A DNA stretch of 64,000 nucleotides. Origin: Trematomus loennbergii. Lineage: Eukaryota > Chordata > Actinopteri > Perciformes > Nototheniidae. A model generated the notes under the pieces. That model was not told where the DNA came from. It saw only the letters and a list, made by a program, of their open reading frames with translations, and ran no database searches. This document shows positions 1 through 9,965 of this stretch, piece after piece. Where the stretch lies: positions 248,001 to 312,000 of the forward strand of contig JAAOOA010000377.1 in the NCBI GenBank assembly GCA_012861695.1. The letters run 5' to 3'. The translations under genes were made by a program, and so were the position numbers. Positions within the stretch are counted from its first letter, which is position 1, and the number at the start of each line of letters is the position of its first letter.

Positions 1-420
1 AGCTGCAATGGATCATTGATCCACCAGGGGGTGCAGTGGACACTGGAGCTCATGTGAAATCAACTTCGATACAGTAAGCTGGATGTACAGTATGTCTGGT
101 ACTAATGTATAGCGGATCTTTGTTAAGATCCATATGTCACGGATAGGATCATAGTCTGTGCTAAATAAGACATGTAATCATTTACAAAACATCACCATGT
201 TGTTATTTAACAAAATAATGTTGTTTAGTCGAAAAAAACGAACGAGAGGAAATGCAGCCGGCTCTCCCGATTTTTAATCCTAATTTAATCATCATCTTCA
301 CCACGATCATTTATGTTTATGTTCGCCGAATTGACATGAAATCACTGACAAATATGAATATTCTGTATTCAACTTCATTAAAACGATCAGGACCCTGGGT
401 GTTATTTTTCCCCACAATGA
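1..420. repeat. Composite repeat X, arm inverted relative to 35516-35950
   Basis: This stretch is the reverse complement of 35516-35950, with scattered indels. Both contain the end sequence 'tgcaatggatcattgatcca' and the block around 'cattagtaccagacatactg'. The short ORF in it (252-500) has no recognisable motif and is open on neither arm consistently, so I do not call a gene. The copy is cut by the window edge. Confidence 0.85.
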
Positions 421-1052
421 GAAATAGTCAGAAAAGCAGAAAAAGAACACTCAAACCGAGAGATGAGTTATTATTACAACGTGACTTCACTATTATTTAA
501 CAACTGTTTTTATTGGGTTCTTTTATTTGGGGTTAAGTATAGGTGAATTGCACTAATGTGGGAAAGATCGTGATGTCTCCTCCGATCTGCTTTATGATCT
601 TCGTTCTCCCGCTGTGTAGATTGGGGGACCGCCGTCCTCTGTCTTCAATGTTCGACATCGCGTGAAACAGAGGATTTCGACATTCTGTATTCCTTGCTTA
701 CTTCCTTAAACCTTTTCTCCTCCTTATCTCTTTCATGACTTTTTATTTAATGCTTTATAACAGCTGTAATAGTTCGTTTAGAAATCCTAGAAACACTTTT
801 ACGGCAGCTCTCATTTACGGTAACTCCTTCTGACGTCATAGCTACCCACGTATAATATATAAACAAAGTCTTGGCTTTCAGAATATGAAACTTTTATTTC
901 CAAAATCACACGATAAATACATTTGTGAAGCTTGTAAAGGGAAGATGACAGGCACCTCTCACTCGCAATCTGCTCCTCCGCAGCGCCGCCCACCTCCCTC
1001 CGGCTGAAATTATGAATGTACAGTAAGGCATAGTAATCATAGATAACACGGC
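421..1052. other. No gene seen; short internal duplication
   Basis: No coding pattern or known repeat recognised. A 28-bp phrase beginning 'ataaacaaagtcttggcttt' occurs at 859-886 and again at 1088-1115, each followed by related sequence. This suggests an old local duplication inside repeat X. Confidence 0.5.
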
Positions 1053-1246
1053 AGGGTCCGTTACAGTTTGTTTTCATCTGATTTCAAATAAACAAAGTCT
1101 TGGCTTTCAGAATATTAAACTTGTTTCGGCAAATTTAGATGATAAATACAACTATGAAGCTTGTAACGGCATAATTACTTAAGCGGAGAACGGAGTAATT
1201 TAACGTTACAGCAGGCATAACAACAGCCGGTGTTTATTTTATTATT
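1053..1246. repeat. Direct copy of 31522-31715
   Basis: Near-identical to 31522-31715 in the same orientation, from 'gggtccgttacagtttgttt' to the 'caacagccggtgtttatttt' block. The neighbouring X-related segments match in opposite orientation, so X has been rearranged since the copies separated. Confidence 0.85.
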
Positions 1247-1297
1247 ATATATAGTTGTTATTCATTTGTTTTAAAGCTCAATAAGGAAGATTTAAAC

Positions 1298-1440
1298 TTT
1301 CACACACGTTGACCGGCGAAAAACTCTGCCCGGTTCCCTCGGCCCCCACCACGTTGAATAAACAGAAGGCTGCTTTTGTGGAGGAAGTTACAGCGCTACG
1401 TACAGGCTCGGCATATGTACTGCAGCTTTTTCCAGCGGTA
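1298..1440 (-). repeat. Fragment of Harbinger-like MITE H (inverted)
   Basis: Reverse complement of the 5060-5235 part of the complete element at 4917-5761, sharing 'gttgaccggcgaaaaactct' and the 'ggcatatgtactgcagc' segment. Terminal inverted repeats are missing, so only an internal piece remains. Confidence 0.75.
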
Positions 1441-1639
1441 TCCATAAATCTCTTAATTTTGACCTCAAAGTGCACCAGATTGATGCATTTAACTTCAATA
1501 TAAAGAAAAACATCTTCTGTTGTAACAACAATAACATTATAAATAGTAACATAGCTGAACATGGTATTGCACATTTAGCTTTCAGTGTTACTGACCTGAG
1601 ATGTTTTTATTACATGAATTAAGGTGACTGAGGCTTTTT

Positions 1640-1973
1640 AACATAGACTTTTCAGTGTCCCACATACCCACATACCGTTCACCATCCCCCACCCCCCTAC
1701 TGTATGTTGATTTTTGACTTTGTTTGCCTACATGTAAATGGGTGGCTCCTCCGTGCAGAGAGTTTGCAGCGGTGTGTGTCAGCAACGTGCAGTCAGGGGA
1801 GGCACGGATTGGCCGTCGGGAGAGTCGGGACTTATCCCTGGCCAGCTGTGAGTTCTGGAAAATCACAGAACGGCCGGACGCCAACGGCCCGGTTCGCTTA
1901 CAGCCGACAGCACCCCCCCCGCACCTTCTAACAGAGCCCCCCCACATATCAAATCCCAATTTAACCCCTGGCC
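1640..1973. repeat. Fragment of element W
   Basis: It ends in 'aatcccaatttaacccctgg', which matches the right terminus of element W at 47027. The part around 'caccatcccccacc' also recurs at 32078-32120, and a related right end recurs near 32340-32380. Confidence 0.65.
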
Positions 1974-2237
1974 TCTGGAGCAGAAATGAAAGAGTTTTAA
2001 AAATGTTTATGTTTTGGTAAGTTTTTTGGGAAATGTTGTAATATTGCAACGTTGGCCTTAGGTGGGAGGGAGCAGAATTTCTGTATTTCTACTCACATTG
2101 TCTGAATAAATATATTGAACAACTAAGGGTTAATTTGCAGGATTGATTGCTTACTTAGCCCTATATCAGTATTTAGCATGAATAATAATCACACATCACT
2201 CATATTTGTTATGAATAATCATTTATCATTTATTAAA

Positions 2238-2282
2238 TAGTAAGTCGCTTTGGATAAAAGCGTCAGCTAAATGCAATTTATG
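2238..2282 (+). repeat. Truncated SINE tail
   Basis: Contains 'aagtcgctttggataaaagc' followed by 'gtcagctaaatg', the 3' tail shared with the fuller SINE copies at 11632-11822 and 39205-39400. The tRNA-like head is absent. Confidence 0.7.
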
Positions 2283-2339
2283 AAAGCCACTCAGGATTCT
2301 TTTACCAAGTGTTTTGATTGCTCTTGGGGCATTAAAAAC

Positions 2340-2735
2340 AAGATTTTAACTTTAGTTTTTTATATAATATCTGCATTTTCTCTTGTGAAAAACTAAGTCT
2401 TAGTTTGGCCATAGTTTTTAATATATAAAGACTATATATTATTGAATTACAAGATTAGATATACTTTATTTGATCTAAAATATTGATGTGTTCAAATGCT
2501 CTTCTAAACAAAACTGAAAGTCCATGAAAAGCTGTCTTCCTGTTTCTGTGAAGGAAGCGCCATCTCCTGGTTAAATCCTGAAATTGAAAATCTGGCAACG
2601 CCCTCTTGGAAAATAGTGGGAGGACTTAACATTCCCAGATACTGGTCTTTGGCAGGTCTTAGGCAGGTAACTGGCAGGTAGTAGGCAGGAAGCAGTAAGC
2701 TGGAGTCTGAAATAAGATGCTCCATCTGTATGGTT
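2340..2735. repeat. Repeat X segment, inverted relative to 30955-31200
   Basis: Reverse complement of 30955-31200, sharing 'ggccaaactaagacttagtt' and the block with repeated 'ggcaggta'. It stops abruptly where the inverted end of the Maverick-like element begins, so that element appears to have landed in repeat X. Confidence 0.75.
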
Positions 2736-2945
2736 TGACTTTTTCCGTAAAATCGTGACAAACTATTACTTATTCTTAATTTGACCTCTTGCTGCTTGGT
2801 TGGAAATGATAGATGAAAAAGCTACAAAGCTTAAAGAACTTTCTAAAAACTCTCAATTCTACAGATGACTCCCCCCACTCAACGCAATAAGTCCACCCCC
2901 CACTCAGCAAATCATCTAAAACGAAGGACCCCACTAAGACGACCG
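2736..2945. repeat. Left inverted end of the Maverick-like element
   Basis: Reverse complement of 8292-8519 with small indels. Shared landmarks are 'gtaaaatcgtgacaaac', the 'ggttgaaaatgatagatgaa'-type block and 'cccactcaacgcaataagtc'. The 70-residue ORF at 2865-3074 lies within this arm and has no coding support. Confidence 0.8.
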
Positions 2946-3104
2946 TTGAAAACTAGCCAGGGATCTGAGAAAAACCAAGTCTCCCCCCGCGAGTTGCAGC
3001 CAGGAACAAACTCCTGGACTACTATCATCACCACCATTGTGGACACCCAAATCTTGCAGTACTACTGCTGCTGATGTTACTCCTGGGCCAAGACGTCTCT
3101 GTTT

Positions 3105-3473
3105 TTGAACATAGTGAAATCGGAGTTGGTTGATATTCTGGAGAGGGTGCTGCATCGGTACAGAGAAGAAATCTGCAATGGATGCCGAGTCAGTCACCCC
3201 GGCCAGAGGCAACACGATTGTCTGAATGACATTCCAGAATATTTCTTCAGAAACAATTACAACGCGTTAATGAAAAGACTTTGGCTCGCCGACTTCATTA
3301 CTGTGATTGACCAGAGTCTTAATGATAAAAAATTTACACGGCTGAATGGAGGATCCAAGGCGCTTCGGAGGCTTTTCTGCACAATCTCAAAAACTGCAGA
3401 CGCCTCAAGGAGAGACTTGAAAAGATCCATGCCGAGCTGGATGGAGAGAAGAAGACTAATAACCAGCGGTTGA
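3105..3473 (+). CDS. Small protein with CNGC...HPGQ...H.C zinc-ligand-like motif; probable frameshift
   Basis: The N-terminal part reads as a real protein: about 25 residues in is an ICNGC motif, then HPGQRQHDCL, giving a Cys-x2-Cys ... His-x4-His-x-Cys ligand pattern that could bind zinc. I recall similar motifs in small proteins of virus-like or transposon-like elements of fish and invertebrates, but cannot name the family. The C-terminal 35 residues in this frame look random. From about 3350 the next frame stays open to about 3522 and reads as a lysine/glutamate-rich, coiled-coil-like tail, so a one-base indel is likely. An AATAAA signal lies near 3526. The gene is just inside the left inverted end, where accessory genes of such elements often sit. 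No function is assigned. Confidence 0.5.
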   Translation: MNIVKSELVDILERVLHRYREEICNGCRVSHPGQRQHDCLNDIPEYFFRNNYNALMKRLWLADFITVIDQSLNDKKFTRLNGGSKALRRLFCTISKTADASRRDLKRSMPSWMERRRLITSG

Positions 3474-3598
3474 TTGAAGCCAGGGATTTTTTTTTTCGAT
3501 ACTTTGACTTTTCTTTAAAGTAAAATAAAAATGGGTAACTACTATGGAAAACAATCTGTATATATTATCAGAATGCAGTCAATACCTGTTTAATAAGT

Positions 3599-3994
3599 GT
3601 GTTGTTGATGACGATTGAAAACAGAATGAGTAGTGATCCCCGTGTAAACAGAATGGCTGAAGTTTGTAAACTAGAAGACATTTTGGATATCGTTCATTCT
3701 GGCAGTACTATTCCGGGTCATTGGGAAACGATTGTAAACGAAACATTTAAAGTGGTACTGGAATCTTCATTTTCCGAAACATTCTGTAACATTACCGAAG
3801 AAATGAAACAAACACCAAAAGTGTATCATGTGCTCGCATTGTATGCTCTGTTTGTAGATGTAATGCATCTTTGTGTCAAAAACAGCATACACATGAATAC
3901 TTTGGCCGAAGTGCAAAAACTCCATTATAATATTTCCCTTCATCTGGGGGATTCTGTGCTGGAGAAGATCCTGGGGATGTTGCAATCAGTATAA
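3599..3994 (+). CDS. Uncharacterised 131-residue alpha-helical protein; distant Bcl-2-like fold possible
   Basis: An uninterrupted ORF starts at ATG 3599; a second ATG at 3626 has better-looking downstream composition. Polyadenylation-type AATAAA signals lie near 4025 and 4053, just past the stop, which supports a real transcription unit. The protein is mostly amphipathic helix. A hydrophobic helix near residues 78-95 (YHVLALYALFVDVMHLC) followed by a shorter C-terminal helical segment is faintly like the BH1/helix-5 region of Bcl-2 proteins. I see no clear BH3, BH1 'NWGR' or BH2 'W..GGW' motif, so this is a hypothesis only. It lacks a signal peptide. Its neighbours are the CNGC-motif ORF upstream and a repeat array downstream. 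Confidence 0.5.
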   Translation: MLLMTIENRMSSDPRVNRMAEVCKLEDILDIVHSGSTIPGHWETIVNETFKVVLESSFSETFCNITEEMKQTPKVYHVLALYALFVDVMHLCVKNSIHMNTLAEVQKLHYNISLHLGDSVLEKILGMLQSV

Positions 3995-4624
3995 ATGTAT
4001 TATTGATTCCTATGGGGTGAAAACAATAAATTGTAAATATGAAATTCTGCAAATAAAAAAAGTGTTTTTACATTTAAAAAAACTGTTGTCTTCAAATCAT
4101 AGTATAGTATTTCCTACATATCATTTTAAAAAAGAGTCATGTAGAATGTCCGAACATTTATGTTAAAAGAGTGCCTTTAAGAGTCACAGTCTTAAAGAAA
4201 ATCTGTTTAGAAAAAGTACTTAACTTTCTACCAGTTGTAAAGTTGTCATACATAAAACTGTATCCAAAAGGTAAGTGAAAGACAACGGGAGAGAAAATAA
4301 AGTGTTAAAATCACCAACTTCCCTTTTAGAGTCACAGTCTTTAAGAAAATACATTTGTTACAAATAATTGACATTCTACCAGTTGTCAAATGTTCCTACA
4401 TAAAAGTGTATAAAAAAAAAGTATCTTGGTAGCTGAAAATAACTAAAATATCAGAGAAAACCTACATTGTTTAAAAAAACGGGGTATTAAAGAAACCCCC
4501 ATTCCTTACAAAGTACTTCATATTATACCCTTTTGTTAAGTGTTGCATACATCAAAGTGTATCTAAAAGTATCTTGGTAACACAAGAAAAGAGAAAAAAG
4601 TCAAAATCGGCCTTGCCATTTTTA

Positions 4625-4702
4625 AAATGTCTTCCATTTTTGTAAAGCACTTTGAATTACCTTGTGTTGAAAGGTGCTATATAAATAAACTTGCCTTGCC
4701 TT
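4625..4702 (+). repeat. LINE 3' tail fragment
   Basis: Contains 'gtaaagcactttgaattacc' and 'aaaggtgctatataaataaa', the typical 3' end of fish L2-type LINEs, followed by a 'cttgc' short tandem repeat. It is embedded in the repeat array. Confidence 0.55.
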
Positions 4703-4916
4703 GCCTTGTGTCAGTAAATAAGTGTTAAAATCACAAACTTGCCTTTTAGAGAAACAGTCTTTAAGAAAAAATCTAATCAGACAATGTACTTCATTTTCTA
4801 CTTTTAAGGTTTTGCATACCTCAAAGTGTGTCTAAACGTATCTTGGCAAAAGAGAAAAAGCCAAAATCTGCCTAGTGTCAGTAAATAAGTGTTAAAATCA
4901 CAAAACTTGCTTTTTA

Positions 4917-5761
4917 GGCCCCGGCTCCACGGGAACGCATACGGCAAAACGCATAGGAGTAACGCAAACGCCAAAAAGCTTCCGCCCACACGCAATATAC
5001 ACCGGATTGTGTCAAGCTACACGAGACAGCTCCCGTTTACATCCAACCTGCTCCAAAAGCTGCAGTACATATGCCGAACCTGTACGTGGCACTGTAACTT
5101 CCTCCACAAAAAGCAGCAACTTCCTCCACAAAAGCAGCGAAGAAGAATGGTTGTCATGGCTGCACTTCTGTTTATTCTCCTCGGTGGGGGCCGAGGGAAC
5201 CGCGCAGAGTTTTTCGCCGGTCAACGTGTGTTAAAGTTTAAATCTTCATGCTTCCTCATGCAGCAGCTGATCCAGTAAGTAAACCCGACAGTAAAAATAA
5301 ACATATTTATAACTAGTTTAGGTAGTTTGAGAGGTAATTAAAATAGCTAAGGGTGATGATCTGACTTGAAGTGTGTGTTTTGCTCCCGCTGCATCACTGC
5401 GGGAGGAGCTGCGTGTCTCCGTCCTGTCAGATTAGACTTCACTCGCGTTTATGTCCATATCGAGATAAAGATAAATAATCTGAATTCAGTGTGCAGTGTA
5501 CTTTTGCGGGGGTGAGCAGCAGAGGTGGGGAGAGGCGGGGCTATTGCGTCGTCATTATCAGAAACGGATGACCGTATAGGCTACCACACGGCCCGTTGGA
5601 CCCCCAGAGCGCTCCGTTCCCAGATCTATCCACCTTTGGACCCGTTGTCGTTTGCAGGGTCCGTTTCTACCGTTCCGTTACGGCGTCGTCTAGCTTAAAG
5701 GGCTATACGCAAGAGAAATATGCGGATTCAACCCGTTTTTCGTTCCCGTGGAGCCTAGGCC
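4917..5761. mobile_element. Harbinger-like MITE H, complete copy
   Basis: 845 bp with terminal inverted repeats 'ggccccggctccacgggaac' and 'gttcccgtggagcctaggcc', flanked on both sides by TTA (4914-4916 and 5762-5764). The surrounding array unit, found elsewhere uninterrupted, reads straight across the insertion point, so TTA is a true 3-bp target duplication, as PIF/Harbinger elements make. No transposase gene is present. Paralogues are at 33569-34408 (complete) and 1298-1440 (fragment). Confidence 0.85.
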
Positions 5762-5811
5762 TTAGAGTCACAGTCTTTAAGAAAATAAAATGTGTTACAT
5801 CAAAAGGCTAG

Positions 5812-5880
5812 TTAGATTAGACAACAAAGGATCGACTACAGGGGGGAATATCACACCTGGACGTGATAACACCTCCCCTC
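5812..5880. repeat. Stray unit of the 9480-9965 repeat
   Basis: Contains 'ttagattagacaacaaagga' and 'atatcacacctggacgtgat', which recur several times at 9480-9965. Confidence 0.65.
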
Positions 5881-6164
5881 ACCCCAAATACTATGACCAA
5901 GTATACCTGTATTCACCCCTCTGACCTAAAAAGCTAAATCTGCCTAGTGTCAGTAAAAAGTGTTAAATCACAAACTCTCCATTTAGAGTCTGATTCTTTA
6001 AGAAACTCATTCATTACAAATTAGGGAATATTTGACCAAGTTATAAAGTTTTGCATCCATTAAAGTGTAACTAAAAGTATCTTTGTAGGAGAAAAAACAA
6101 AAATTATTTAAGTTATTTCCAGAAAACTGGATTGTCTTACTAAAATGCCCTTAAGAGTCACAGT

Positions 6165-6345
6165 AGTAAAGCATCTAAAAACATATATTTAAAAAGTAAT
6201 GTTAGTCAAGTCAAGTTATCAAAACTGCATTGTTTCATCGAAACAGTGTTAAATCACAAACTCTCCATTTAGAGTTTGATTCTTTAAGAAACTCAATTCA
6301 TTACAAATTAGGGAATATTTTACCAAGTTATAAAGTTTTGCATCC
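6165..6345. repeat. Block duplicated at 9051-9230
   Basis: Both copies contain 'agtaaagcatctaaaaacat', 'actgcattgtttcatcgaaa' and 'caaactctccatttagagtt'. They lie on either side of the right inverted end of the Maverick-like element. Confidence 0.8.
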
Positions 6346-6535
6346 ATTAAAGTGTAACTATAAGTATCTTGTAGGAGAAAAACAGAAATCAATTAAGTTA
6401 TTTCCAGAAACTGGATTGTCTTACTAAAATGCCCTTAAGAGTCACAGTTTTAAAGAAAATCTGTTCAGAAAAAGTACTTAACTTTCTATCAGTTGTAAAG
6501 TTGACAAACATAAAACTGTATCCAAAAGTAAGAGA

Positions 6536-6672
6536 AGATGTTTCAGATGTTGCATGTGTTTCAGATGTTGCATGTGTTTCAGGTGTTTCAGATGTTGCAT
6601 GTGTTTCAGATGTTGCATGTGTTGCAGATGTTGCATGTGTTGCAGATGTTGCATGTGTTTCAGATGCTGCAG
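6536..6672. repeat. 18-bp minisatellite, block 1
   Basis: Tandem copies of 'gttgcatgtgtttcagat' with variants that replace 'tttcag' by 'ttgcag'. The 18-bp unit keeps reading frame, giving a six-residue repeat MQHLKH on the minus strand and DVACVS on the plus strand. This explains the long open frames here, which I do not call genes. Confidence 0.9.
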
Positions 6673-6974
6673 TTCATTTTCCTAGCAGCTTTTTTACAAT
6701 GGCTAGATGGGGTATACAGGTTACGAAACCTTGAGCCGCATTTTCCTTTGTCACCTGCAGTGGTGTCATTTTAATACTTCGGTGATAACTATTATTGTAA
6801 CTTTCAATTAGTTCAGGCAAGACGTCTATGTATCTATGAGTGTTTTTTTAGCTGTAAATACCTCCTCATTTTAGTTTTCAGCGTACGGTTAAATCTCTCT
6901 ACCACACACGCCTTCATGTCACTGGCTGTTGCATAATGTGCAATACCTCGTTTCTTCAATAAGGCTTGAAAAAC
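6673..6974 (-). pseudogene. Maverick/adintovirus-type integrase fragment (rve core, C-terminal part)
   Basis: The minus strand encodes FQALLKKRG...HYAT, then VVERFNRTLKTKM, the characteristic segment around the last catalytic glutamate of DDE integrases of Maverick/Polinton and adintovirus elements. In family members this glutamate is the E of VERFNRT. The frame breaks near 6838 in a run of seven A/T bases. A neighbouring frame then continues with the expected downstream integrase sequence (LPELIESYNNSYHRS) to about 6680. Both sides are truncated by blocks of the 18-bp minisatellite, so the upstream catalytic aspartates are gone. It is non-functional as read. Its integrase type is the main basis for classifying the 2736-8519 element. 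Confidence 0.75.
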
Positions 6975-7134
6975 TGTTTCAGATGTTGCATGTGTTTCAG
7001 ATGTTGCATGTGTTTTCAGATGTTGCATGTGTTTCAGATGTTGCATGTATTGCCTGTGTTGCCTGTGTTTCAGATGTTGCATGTGTTTCAGATGTTGCAT
7101 GTGTTGCAGATGTTTCAGATGTTGCATGTGTCTT
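6975..7134. repeat. 18-bp minisatellite, block 2
   Basis: Same 18-bp unit and orientation as block 1 at 6536-6672, including a variant with 'tgcctgtgt'. The two blocks bracket the integrase fragment. Confidence 0.9.
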
Positions 7135-7172
7135 ACTAAATCCCAGAGTGCCTTTAAGAGTCACAGTCTTAA

Positions 7173-8275
7173 CCTGTTACGCACGGCCCCCCGGTACCGG
7201 GCGGATAAACGCGTCATTTGCAGGAAACAACGTCTAAGGAATCGTAATATTTAATAAAACTATGAATGTTTTATATCCATGTAACGGGAAGAAACTCAGC
7301 TAACTGATCTTTTTAATTTTTTTCTCCAAAAAAAACCCCACAATGCTAGCACTCAGCCTCTGAATTAGCCACGAGCGAAAACATTTAACCTAAAACGGCA
7401 CTTAAACTCACAATAACTCCCTTATTACTTATCCTAGATGCACAGCCAACCACTCATTTTTGGTGTCCTGGAGACACTGAATCTGTAACATGTGGAGCTA
7501 AGTAGCTAGAAACACTAACATGGCTTACCTTGGTCAAAACTGGTCTTCAATGGCATTAAAACGATAAAAAAACGACGCTGCAGTTAATCCATAGGTTCAT
7601 CCAATGTATCTGTGCCCTCTTTGAAATTATTTCTGATAATCCATAAGCAATAAAACTGCTTTTTTGTTTCCAAATGCCAAAGCTAGAATGCAGCTCCACT
7701 CTAACCTAGATTTACATGTGCGCAGCCCCCACCTTTTCTCTTTACAATGAGTGTGTATGTGGGCCTCCCCCTTCGATTCTATTGGCTCTAACGGTCAGAA
7801 AGAGGTGTCAACCTTCAAAATCGAGCAAGGGGGGCCAGAGATATGAAAAAAAAAACATTTTCACCCAAATCACCTCAGAGGTGGGGTGGTTTTGACTAAA
7901 CCTCTCTAAAAAGGTCAATGTCACTTGTTTTGCATCAATCTTGATACAGGGTACTTATTATGTGTTGTACTTTGGATTCCTAAAGCTTTTAGTCTACTAA
8001 CCCATCAACCAAGGGTAGTTTTCACTATCTGTAAAAACAATCTTTGGACGGACACTATAATTTACAGTTTTTTACTATGTAAAATCTGAATTTTCTTTAA
8101 AATAAAAAACATTTATATTGATTCTGACACTTCTACATCCAACTCACAGATGTAACCTTGCTTTGATAAAAGAAATTATTTATATAACCCTTTTAGAAGT
8201 TAGGTTGTAGTCATTTGTTTTGGGCATGTCATTTTCGAGCCTGAAACATGAAAAACAGGCTTGGTGCTTAACAGG
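7173..8275. mobile_element. piggyBac-like non-autonomous element pB1
   Basis: 1.1 kb with ends 'cctgttacgcacggc' and 'gcttaacagg', flanked by TTAA at 7169-7172 and 8276-8279. Two close relatives (45269-46446 and 58728-59878) share the interior, the 'cctcttaagc'-type ends and TTAA flanks. TTAA targets and ends starting CC are typical of piggyBac-type elements. No transposase ORF was found. pB1 is the most diverged of the three. Confidence 0.8.
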
Positions 8276-8291
8276 TTAAAGAAAACTGTTC

Positions 8292-8519
8292 GTCTTAGTG
8301 GGGTCCTTCGTTTTGGATGATTTGCTGAGTGGGGTGGGACTTATTGCGTTGAGTGGGGGGAGTCATCTGTAGAAATGAGAGTTTCTTTCACACCGTATAA
8401 TGTCCCTCGCTGTTTGACTCTTTTAAAAAAGTTATTTTTCATCTATCATTTTCAACCAAGCAGCAAGAGGTCAATTTAAGAATAAGTAATAGTTTGTCAC
8501 GATTTTACGGGAAAAAGTC
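8292..8519. repeat. Right inverted end of the Maverick-like element
   Basis: Inverted counterpart of 2736-2945. pB1 inserted just inside it. Confidence 0.8.
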
Positions 8520-9050
8520 AGAGCACGATGTCACATCTTAAAGACAGCTTGAACTGGATAGATGGTTAATCTTTTTCAAACATACCATACGTTCTGCATG
8601 TTAGTATATTTGGCCAATCGGGTTAGGCCCTACTGTCCCACTCCCTCAATAGGGAAGTCATGCTTTGGGAAGAGGTGTTTAATTTGACAGATCTGACTTG
8701 ATTGTTGTTGTGATGGCTGAAGGAAGAGGTACGGGGTAGGAAAATTCAGAGGGTGAAGAAGCAGAAAAATAACTTGTTTGTAAAACGGACAGCACGTCAG
8801 TTTCAGGAAGATGACACCGGTTTTATGCATGACATGCCAAATATCCTGAAGCCCTACAAAAAAAGTATATTGTGTTGAAAATATCGCAAAAAGTCGTAAT
8901 ATTGAATGTATTAGTTGCATGTTGTATTTTGATGAAAATCACTGTATATTCAAAAATATAATGGAAAAGGAGAGAAAAACAAAATATCACAGTATGTTGA
9001 AAAATATGAAAAAAGTAATGTTGTGTTAAAATAACATGAAAGAAATCAAA
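8520..9050. other. No gene or known repeat recognised
   Basis: AT-rich sequence with 'gaaaatat'-type runs toward 8990. The open frames on the minus strand (8630-9059) are low-complexity and have no recognisable motifs. Confidence 0.5.
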
Positions 9051-9230
9051 GTAAAGCATCTAAAAACATATATTTAAAAAAAGTAATGTTCGTCAAGTCA
9101 AGTTATCAAAACTGCATTGTTTCATCGAAACAGTGTTAAAATCACAAACTCTCCATTTAGAGTTTGATTCTTTAAGAAACTCAATTCATTACAAATGAAT
9201 GAATATTTTACCAAGTTATAAAGTTTTCCA
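9051..9230. repeat. Copy of 6165-6345
   Basis: Second copy of the block with 'gtaaagcatctaaaaacata' and 'gcattgtttcatcgaaacag'. It shows that the array found inside the Maverick-like element extends beyond its right end. Confidence 0.8.
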
Positions 9231-9321
9231 TACATAAGCGTGTATCTTACAGTTCCTTTGTGAGAGAATTACGCACAAATCTGTCATATCAAAACATTCA
9301 GTATTTGATCTGTTTTATGTG

Positions 9322-9325
<4 letters not shown>

Positions 9326-9353
<28 letters not shown>
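9326..9353. repeat. (TA)n microsatellite
   Basis: Thirteen or so TA units. Confidence 0.9.
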
Positions 9354-9355
<2 letters not shown>

Positions 9356-9479
9356 CTTTTTTTACCTAACTCCACCCCCACCTCTATCTTCTGACATCAC
9401 AGCAAAAGGAAGGGGGTGACAGAAGAGGTGAGAGGGGGACGGGGTGGGAGGAGGACGGGGTGCGAGACAGTCTCACACA

Positions 9480-9965
9480 ACTTCAAAGAGACTACCTTAA
9501 CACTAGTTACAAACACTGATCAAAGGACATACATCATAGGGCTAATTAGATTGACATCAAAGGCTTATAACACACCGGTGTGATATCACACCGACATGTT
9601 ACAACACCTCACCCCCTTACATCAAAGGACAGACATCAAAGGGCTAATTAGAATGACATCAAAGGCTTATAACACGTCGGTGTGATATCACACCTACAAG
9701 ATACAACACCTCACCCCCCTTACATCAAAGCACAGACATCAAAGGGTAATTAGATTAGACAACAAAGGGCAGACATCAAAGGCTAATTATATTAGACAAC
9801 AAAGGGCAGACATCAAAGGCTAATTAGATTAGACAACAAAGGATCTACTACAAGGGGGAATATCACACCTACATGTTACAACACCTCACCCCCTCACATC
9901 AAAGGATATCACACCTATCTGTGATATCACACCTACACGCGATAACACCTCGAACACAGGGGCTC
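9480..9965. repeat. Short-period satellite-like repeat
   Basis: Irregular tandem repetition of phrases 'gacatcaaagggctaattag', 'attagacaacaaagggcaga' and 'gtgatatcacacc'. The last is a small palindrome in several copies. A single unit also occurs at 5812-5880. Confidence 0.75.

Larger units (their letters stand above)
4140..6535. repeat. Degenerate tandem repeat array, units about 150-190 bp
   Basis: The phrase 'ttagagtcacagtctttaag' or close variants recurs near 4167, 4326, 4742, 5762 and 6430. Between copies is an AT-rich block with 'caagttataaagttttgcat' and 'aaagtgtatctaaaagtatc'. The MITE at 4917-5761 interrupts one unit. A diverged unit also occurs at 9051-9230, outside the inverted ends of the Maverick-like element. 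No coding content seen. Confidence 0.7.
2736..8519. mobile_element. Decayed Maverick/Polinton- or adintovirus-like element
   Basis: The segment is bounded by inverted repeats of about 200 bp (2736-2945 and 8292-8519), both starting from the 'tgactttttcc' motif and sharing 'cccactcaacgcaataagtc'. Inside are two short plus-strand ORFs, each followed by an AATAAA signal, and a minus-strand integrase fragment containing VERFNRTLK, typical of integrases of Maverick/Polinton and adintovirus elements. No DNA polymerase B, capsid or packaging ATPase gene was recognised, so most of the expected 15-20 kb is missing. Later insertions are the MITE at 4917-5761 and the TTAA element at 7173-8275. The class assignment rests on the integrase plus the long inverted ends. 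A clear 6-bp target duplication was not found. Confidence 0.6.

Noticed and set aside
6429..7254. Repeat proteins DVACVS, CMCFRC and MQHLKH
   Set aside because: Products of an 18-bp minisatellite read in frame; no start context, no conservation outside the array.
9480..9965. CRISPR-like repeat-spacer pattern
   Set aside because: Repeats vary in length and sequence, spacers are not unique, and the context is a vertebrate genome.
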